From DAOTTX01 sp034437515 (GTDB taxonomy: Bacteria > Chloroflexota > Anaerolineae > Aggregatilineales > Phototrophicaceae), in assembly GCA_034437515.1 (NCBI GenBank), contig DAOTTX010000111.1, positions 1-55,250 of the forward strand: a stretch of 55,250 nt of DNA, given 5' to 3'. A program made the translations under genes and the position numbers. Of this stretch, positions 50,439-55,250 are shown in pieces. The notes beneath the pieces were generated by a model. It was not told the DNA's origin. It made no database searches and saw only the letters and a program-made list of their open reading frames with translations. The number at the start of each line of letters is the position of its first letter. The stretch's first letter is position 1.

Positions 50439-51437
50439 ATGATATTCGTGACCGGCGGTACAGGCTTTCTCGGTCGTCATCTGATTGCCGCGTTGTGTCG
50501 TGCCGGGTATGCGACCAGAGTGCTTACTCGTGACCCGGTTGCACACCCCTGGTTAAGGCGTTACCCTAATACCCAGGTGATCGCAGGTGATCTCGTCGAT
50601 GGGCACTTCCTGAAGCAAGCGGTGCAAGGGTGCCGTTACGTCATCCATGCTGGTGGTTTGTTCCGCTTCTGGGGTGATACGCAAGATTTTATGCGGATCA
50701 ATAAACTCGGTACGGAGAATATGCTCGCGGCGGCTTCCTATCATGATGTTGAGCGTTTCATACACATTTCCAGTGTCGCCGTGATCGGCGAACCAGACCC
50801 CAAAAACATCATCGACGAAACCTATCCGCCCAACCCGGTAGACGCCTACCAGCAGAGCAAATACGAAGGCGAGCAAATTGCTTTACGCTACCAGCAGCAC
50901 GGTCTACCCGTGATCGTGCTGCGCCCCGGCGCGTTTTATGGACCGTTGGGCGAATATGCGTTTAACCGTTTGTTCTTCAAAGACCCGATGCGTGGCATCA
51001 TCATGCAGATCAACGGTGGGCGTTACATCACATTCCCGATCTACATTGCGGATGTCGTGCAGGGAATTATGAAGGCGCTTGTGGGCGGGCAGATCGGTGA
51101 GGTCTATAACATCTGTGGTGATTGGCTCTCGCATCATGAAGTTTTCGATATTGTGTGCGAGGAGGCGAGTCTACATTGGCCCCGTCCGCCGATCCCTGGT
51201 TGGTTGGCGATCAATGCATCTCACGTGTTAGAATTTTTTGCTAACCTCACCGGGCGCGAACCGTTTTGGCCTATCAACCTACAATCCTATGTGTACAATA
51301 ACTGGCGAGTTTCAAACGACAAGGCGCAGCGAGAACTTGGCTTCAATCCAACAGATTTTCGTGAGGGTGCCCGGCGTACAATCGCCTGGTATCGTGCCGG
51401 TCAACCGCAAGACATCCCTGAAATGGAGTGCACATAG
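50439..51437 (+). CDS. NAD-dependent epimerase/dehydratase-family (extended SDR) protein
   Basis: A 332-residue extended SDR. Cofactor motif MIFVTGGTGFLGRHLIAAL at residues 1-19, VIHAGGLFRFWG near 70, the catalytic Ser in HISSVAVIG near 112 and AYQQSKYEGE with Tyr and Lys near 140. RPGAFYGPLGEY near 168 is typical of the substrate-binding part. It resembles dihydroflavonol-4-reductase-like and hopanoid-associated sugar epimerase-like proteins; the substrate is undetermined. It lies 9 nt upstream of obg. Confidence 0.82.
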   Translation: MIFVTGGTGFLGRHLIAALCRAGYATRVLTRDPVAHPWLRRYPNTQVIAGDLVDGHFLKQAVQGCRYVIHAGGLFRFWGDTQDFMRINKLGTENMLAAASYHDVERFIHISSVAVIGEPDPKNIIDETYPPNPVDAYQQSKYEGEQIALRYQQHGLPVIVLRPGAFYGPLGEYAFNRLFFKDPMRGIIMQINGGRYITFPIYIADVVQGIMKALVGGQIGEVYNICGDWLSHHEVFDIVCEEASLHWPRPPIPGWLAINASHVLEFFANLTGREPFWPINLQSYVYNNWRVSNDKAQRELGFNPTDFREGARRTIAWYRAGQPQDIPEMECT

Positions 51438-51446
51438 GAACCTTAC

Positions 51447-52712
51447 ATGGCATTTGATGAAGTTAAAATCTACGTGCGTAGTGGCGACGGTGGTGACGGC
51501 GTCGTCGCTTTCCGGCGTGAGAAATACGTCCCGCGGGGCGGCCCCGCCGGGGGCGATGGGGGCAGCGGGGGAGACATCGTCTTTCGCGTGAACCCGAAGG
51601 TCAGCACCCTGTCATATTTCCAGAAGAAAGTGCATTTCAAAGCAGAAAACGGCAAGCGAGGCGGCAGCTCGAACAAGACCGGTGCGAGTGCGTCGTCGTT
51701 GATTATCGACGTGCCCCCCGGCACGGTGGTCAAGGATGCGGAGAGCGAAGCTCTGCTCGCCGACCTGATTCAACCGGCTGCTGAGTTCACCATACTCGAA
51801 GGCGGGCGCGGTGGACGTGGTAACTCGCGTTTTGTCAACGCCTCGAACCAGGCACCGCGCATGGCGGAGAAGGGTGAACCGGGTGAAGAACGCTGGCTGA
51901 AGCTCGAACTGAAGATGATCGCTGATGTGGGGTTGGTCGGTGTGCCCAATGCCGGTAAATCAACGTTGCTTTCGGTGGTGAGCAACGCCAAGCCGAAGAT
52001 TGCTAATTATCCCTTTACCACGTTGGAACCCAATCTCGGTGTGGCGATCTACGATGATACTGATCTGATCTTCGCGGACATCCCCGGTTTGATCGAAGGG
52101 GCGCACATGGGGGTTGGGTTGGGTTATAGCTTTCTGCGGCATGTACAGCGGACACGGATGCTAGTGCATGTGCTGGATGGCATGAGTCAGGATGTGATGG
52201 CCGATTATAGCCAGATCAACACCGAACTGGCGCTTTATGACGATAATCTGCGTGAGCGCCCGCAAATCGTGGTTTATAACAAAATGGACATCCCCGATGT
52301 GGCGGAACGCTGGCCTGAAGTTGAAGCCGCCTTCAAAGCACGCGGCGTCGATGTCATGCCGATTTCCGCCGCGACACAGAACAACATTCGTGAGTTGTTG
52401 GGCCGGGTCTTTGAATTGCAAGAGTCGCTGCCGGAACCCGAAGCTGAGAAAGTCGTCGAGATGCCGGTCTACGAACTCGAAGACAGTGACGCGCTGTTTC
52501 AGATCGAACGTGAATCCGATCACATCTACCGGGTGACGGGCAAGCGTGTCGAACGTGCCGCCGCGATGACCTATTGGGATTACGAAGAGTCCATCCTGCG
52601 GTTTCAGAATATCTTAGAGACATTAGGCATTTCCGAAGCGTTGGAAGCGGCGGGTGTGCAGGTCGGTGACACGGTCTACATCGGCGATTTTGAATTGGAA
52701 TGGTCGGACTGA
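51447..52712 (+). CDS. obg: GTPase Obg/CgtA
   Basis: A 421-residue essential GTPase that acts in late 50S ribosome assembly and links growth to stress, including ppGpp. The Gly-rich Obg fold (1-160) has SGDGGDGVVAFRREKYVPRGG and GGRGGRGN. The G domain (about 161-335) has G1 GVPNAGKST, G2 YPFTTLEPN, G3 DIPGL and G4 NKMD. A C-terminal OCT domain (about 350-421) has ESDHIYRVTGKRVERAAAMT. The three-domain architecture and length are standard. nadD follows after 7 nt; an obg-nadD pairing is common in bacteria. Confidence 0.96.
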   Translation: MAFDEVKIYVRSGDGGDGVVAFRREKYVPRGGPAGGDGGSGGDIVFRVNPKVSTLSYFQKKVHFKAENGKRGGSSNKTGASASSLIIDVPPGTVVKDAESEALLADLIQPAAEFTILEGGRGGRGNSRFVNASNQAPRMAEKGEPGEERWLKLELKMIADVGLVGVPNAGKSTLLSVVSNAKPKIANYPFTTLEPNLGVAIYDDTDLIFADIPGLIEGAHMGVGLGYSFLRHVQRTRMLVHVLDGMSQDVMADYSQINTELALYDDNLRERPQIVVYNKMDIPDVAERWPEVEAAFKARGVDVMPISAATQNNIRELLGRVFELQESLPEPEAEKVVEMPVYELEDSDALFQIERESDHIYRVTGKRVERAAAMTYWDYEESILRFQNILETLGISEALEAAGVQVGDTVYIGDFELEWSD

Positions 52713-52719
52713 GGTCACT

Positions 52720-53334
52720 ATGAAACGTATCGGCATTCTCGGCGGCACGTTCGACCCACCGCACTTCGCTCATCTGATTGTCGCACAGCAAGCCTACGAA
52801 GAACTCAGTCTCGATGAGGTGCTTTTCGTCCCGGCGGGGGTGCCACCACACAAAAGTAAGACCCGGACTTCGGTTGAGAATCGTATGGCGATGTTACAAC
52901 TCGCCATCGAGGATGTGCCTTATTTTACATTTTCGCGTGTCGAGGTAGATCGACCGGGGCCACATTACACCATTGACACTGTGCGGATTATTCAATCACA
53001 AAACCCGACCGCTGAATTGTTTTTCATCATGGGTGGCGATGTCTATCGCGACTTGCCGACCTGGGATCGTCCGCAAGCGCTATTCGATAACGCAAAGTTG
53101 GCGGTCGCGGTCATGCGCCGTCCGGGGTTTGGGAACCCCGATCTCAGCCTGGATATGCATGACGAAGTCATCCCCGAACTGAAAGAAAACGCTGTGATGT
53201 TGAACTCGCCGCTAGTCGAGTTTTCTTCAACAGATATTGCAGATCGTCTGATGCAAGGGAAAAGCGTTCGTTACATGGTGCCGGAGTCTATATTAGAATA
53301 TATCGCTCTCAATCGGCTATATAAGGAGCCGTAA
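52720..53334 (+). CDS. nadD: Nicotinate-nucleotide adenylyltransferase
   Basis: A 204-residue enzyme that adenylates nicotinate mononucleotide in NAD synthesis. The nucleotidyltransferase motif GGTFDPPHFAHL at residues 7-18 is the HxGH-type motif with Ala-His for Gly-His. VPAGVPPHKSK near 40, FIMGGDVYRDLPTWDR near 105 and the C-terminal SSTDIADRL near 168 (an SSTxIR variant) complete the site. ATG 52720 follows GAGG; the longer reading to 52654 overlaps obg. The stop overlaps the next ATG (TAATG). Confidence 0.94.
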   Translation: MKRIGILGGTFDPPHFAHLIVAQQAYEELSLDEVLFVPAGVPPHKSKTRTSVENRMAMLQLAIEDVPYFTFSRVEVDRPGPHYTIDTVRIIQSQNPTAELFFIMGGDVYRDLPTWDRPQALFDNAKLAVAVMRRPGFGNPDLSLDMHDEVIPELKENAVMLNSPLVEFSSTDIADRLMQGKSVRYMVPESILEYIALNRLYKEP

Positions 53335-55166
53335 TGCGACGTTCCGTCTATTTACTTACTCTACTTCTGCTTACCATTCTCGTCGGTCAGGTGCTGGCCG
53401 CCGGGATGCAACCGACCGCGCCAGCACAGCCAGCACCCACACTTGTGCCGCCCACCCCCGTGCCGCGTCCACCGACGGGCGATACTGAACTGCTGCCGAG
53501 TGAATCGGCGGTTGCACGCATCCAGGCGACGCGCACGGTACGAGTCGGGTTGTTATTCAACGCGCTGCCGTTCGGCGAACTTAATATCCGAGGGCAGGTG
53601 ATCGGCTTCGATGCCGACCTCGCCCGCAGCATGGCGGAATTATGGGGTGTGGAAGCCGAATTAATCCAGGTGACCCGTGATAAGGCAGCATCCGCGCAAA
53701 TGCTGCGTAACGGGCAGGTCGATCTGTTGCTGGCGGCACAGGTCAAACACAGAGAATACGCGGATCTGTTCGACTACAGCGACACCTATTATCTTGGTCG
53801 CAAGGCGATGCTGGTGCGCGCTGGTGATGGTGAGCCCGAGTCGGTCGATGTGATGGTCGGTCGTTCGGTTGGTGTTGTCGTGGCGACCCCGGCCGCCGAT
53901 GCGTTAGATACATGGATGGCCCGTAGCGGTATTCAGGTCAATAAGCAGACCTTCTTAACGCTTGACCAGGCTTATAATGCGCTGCTCGGTGGCGAGATTG
54001 ACGCCGTCGTCGATAGTGAACACCGGCTGCGGCAGGTTTCCCTGCGGCAAGCCGATCTCACGCGCACATTACCTGAAGCTATTGAGCTAGAACCTTACGC
54101 GGTCGCCGTTCTGCGTCAGGACTCCAGTATGCGTGATCTGGTCAACCGCACATTACAGTATTTGACCGTGAACGGACGCATGTTTGAGATCCACGATGCC
54201 TATTTCCCCGGTCAGAGTTATGAACAGATTCACATCTGGGACGACCTCGGCGAAGACCCGCCCGACCTCGCCCAGTACCCGACCGAGTTGCTTTTCCCTG
54301 ACCGTTTCGTGCTGGGCCGTCTGACAGCGGATAACACGCTGCGTGTCGCGGGTTTGATCGGCGTGACGGCGGATTCGACCGCGCCGGAGAGTCAGCGCCG
54401 TCTGGATTCCTTCCATCGTGACCTGATCGAAGCGATGGCAGGGCGTTGGGGGATGTCCGTTGAGTACGTGCCCAACAGCACAGAGAACGCGGTCGGTCTG
54501 GTCGCCAGTGGTGAGGCCGACCTCGCGGTCGGGATCGCGCCTGATTGGGCGTTGGCAGATCGCGTTGATTTCTCGTCGGCGTATCTACGTCATGGTGAAC
54601 GTCTGATGATCCGTGTGGCAGAAGAAGACGACATCGATGGTTTCGGCTCACTGGCGAACGAGACCATCCTCACCCCGAACAACGAGCCGGGTATTCTGGA
54701 ATACGCCGTGACCATCGCGGATGAAAACGGTTGGGTCATTGACGTGCTGCAACAGCGTGAGGCCGATCTCGCCTTTTTGCTGCTCGGCGGTGAGGAAGAA
54801 ACCGAAGTCGAAGCCGTGTTCGGCAGCAGTTTTAAGTTAGTGCCACACGTCCAGGCGAACGCGGAACAACTTACGCTGACCTTGAACGACAACGGGATGC
54901 CGCGTTGGTATGCCCCGTCTAATCTGCCAGAAGCAACTGTCGGGCAGGAGTTCGGCTATCGTGTGATGACCCTCGCACTGCCGGATAACGATGTCGATTT
55001 TCGTTTGCTGGTCGAATACACGCTACAAGAACTCGCCCGTGACGGCACACTGGCACGACTGCTGCCACAGGTCATGTTGGCGAATGAGATTCCCTCGTTT
55101 GAGATCTGGCCTGGGCCGAGCCGTTACCTGAATTTCTCACTAAGTAACCACAAGCATATTCGCTGA
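53334..55166 (+). CDS. Exported protein with two tandem family-3 solute-binding domains
   Basis: A 610-residue exported protein. Signal peptide at residues 1-22, then a Pro/Thr linker. The first periplasmic-binding domain (about 60-290) starts with RTVRVGLLFNALPFGELN, IGFDADLARSMAELWG and LLLAAQVKHREYADLFDYSDTYY. The second (about 325-595) has DSFHRDLIEAMAGRWG, ADLAVGIAPDWALADRVDFSSAYL and a closing LVEYTLQELARDGTLARLL. Each resembles amino-acid-binding SBP_bac_3 proteins. No permease or ATPase is nearby and there is no lipobox, so it may be a free or sensor-type binding protein. TAATG overlap with nadD indicates coupling. Confidence 0.8.
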   Translation: MRRSVYLLTLLLLTILVGQVLAAGMQPTAPAQPAPTLVPPTPVPRPPTGDTELLPSESAVARIQATRTVRVGLLFNALPFGELNIRGQVIGFDADLARSMAELWGVEAELIQVTRDKAASAQMLRNGQVDLLLAAQVKHREYADLFDYSDTYYLGRKAMLVRAGDGEPESVDVMVGRSVGVVVATPAADALDTWMARSGIQVNKQTFLTLDQAYNALLGGEIDAVVDSEHRLRQVSLRQADLTRTLPEAIELEPYAVAVLRQDSSMRDLVNRTLQYLTVNGRMFEIHDAYFPGQSYEQIHIWDDLGEDPPDLAQYPTELLFPDRFVLGRLTADNTLRVAGLIGVTADSTAPESQRRLDSFHRDLIEAMAGRWGMSVEYVPNSTENAVGLVASGEADLAVGIAPDWALADRVDFSSAYLRHGERLMIRVAEEDDIDGFGSLANETILTPNNEPGILEYAVTIADENGWVIDVLQQREADLAFLLLGGEEETEVEAVFGSSFKLVPHVQANAEQLTLTLNDNGMPRWYAPSNLPEATVGQEFGYRVMTLALPDNDVDFRLLVEYTLQELARDGTLARLLPQVMLANEIPSFEIWPGPSRYLNFSLSNHKHIR

Positions 55167-55192
55167 TAAAAAACTTAACTGCATGCGATACA

Positions 55193-55212
55193 GTAAACGT
55201 AGGACAGTTTAC
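55193..55212. promoter_or_regulatory. Small inverted repeat before the last gene
   Basis: GTAAAC (55193-55198) and GTTTAC (55207-55212) with an 8-nt spacer, 5 nt upstream of the Shine-Dalgarno at 55217-55221. A leader hairpin here could affect translation, or it could be an operator half-site pair. Confidence 0.35.
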
Positions 55213-55229
55213 CGAAAGGAGAATTTGCT

Positions 55230-55250
55230 ATTCCGAAAATGCGCTATGTC
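55230..55250 (+). CDS. Start of a further gene, cut by the window end
   Basis: A strong AAAGGAG (55215-55221) lies 8 nt before ATT 55230, which would give (I/M)PKMRYV. The in-frame ATG at 55239 is 17 nt from the Shine-Dalgarno, too far, and TTG 55225 (another frame) is only 3 nt away. Spacing therefore favours an ATT start, but with seven codons visible the product cannot be named. Confidence 0.35.

Overview
The window looks like a chromosomal stretch of a bacterium from the Chloroflexota, probably an Anaerolineae-like lineage. This rests on several traits. Exported proteins carry Thr/Pro-rich linkers. A Ser/Thr kinase ends in an NBR1-like Ig domain, and there is a BTAD-type regulator with an ATPase-like N-terminus. 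There are also PPC-domain and TolB-type exported proteins, plus a small Cys-rich lipoprotein of a type I associate with this group. The lineage is inferred from protein style; no rRNA is present. Genes are dense, moderately GC-rich, use the standard bacterial code and lie on both strands. I saw no tRNA, rRNA, CRISPR array, insertion sequence or prophage.

Layout. 1-4.4 kb: a frameshifted 'SIGS' repeat protein, then a membrane protein and a three-gene biotin-dependent acyl-CoA carboxylase operon ending in a clear terminator. 4.7-7.3 kb: gyrA behind a good promoter. 7.3-11.9 kb (minus): a DUF3524/QTMAN-type glycosyltransferase overlapping a BTAD regulator, then a Rel-type (p)ppGpp enzyme. 12.0-14.5 kb: moeA, a VKOR-like thiol oxidoreductase and a two-S1-domain RNA-binding protein. 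14.6-25.0 kb: an envelope block with a lipoprotein, a PPC-repeat exported protein, an M23 peptidase, a TolB-like membrane protein, a LysM L,D-transpeptidase, an HD hydrolase and a transmembrane Ser/Thr kinase. 25.1-31.9 kb: a fumarase-family lyase, Mn/Fe superoxide dismutase, an EamA transporter, a GT-C type glycosyltransferase, a CHAD protein and a class C beta-lactamase-like hydrolase. 31.9-39.8 kb: a cobalamin-dependent acyl-CoA mutase large subunit, a small DUF4177-like protein, two short-chain dehydrogenase-type proteins, an S9 peptidase, a YbaK deacylase and phosphofructokinase. 39.9-46.0 kb: dnaE interrupted by an intein, divergent from uppP. 46.1-50.4 kb: a signalling cluster with a receiver-histidine kinase, an AAA+ ATPase, an atypical receiver protein and a membrane-anchored unknown. 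50.4-55.2 kb: an NAD-dependent epimerase-like protein, obg, nadD and a protein with two tandem solute-binding domains. The last bases hold a ribosome-binding site and the start of another gene.

The strongest observations are these. (1) A full-length, 419-residue intein with both LAGLIDADG motifs lies in DnaE at the YQEQ motif. (2) The gene that would be annotated as methylmalonyl-CoA mutase carries Phe90 and Gln208 where methylmalonyl-CoA mutase has Tyr89 and Arg207. That pair marks isobutyryl-CoA mutase. (3) An almost perfect 9-residue (27-nt) repeat protein is split by a single-base shift in a T6 run. (4) A near-consensus promoter for the Ser/Thr kinase has an 11-bp-arm palindrome at its predicted start site. 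(5) A TolB-like protein has a C-terminal domain that resembles a degenerate M15 peptidase.
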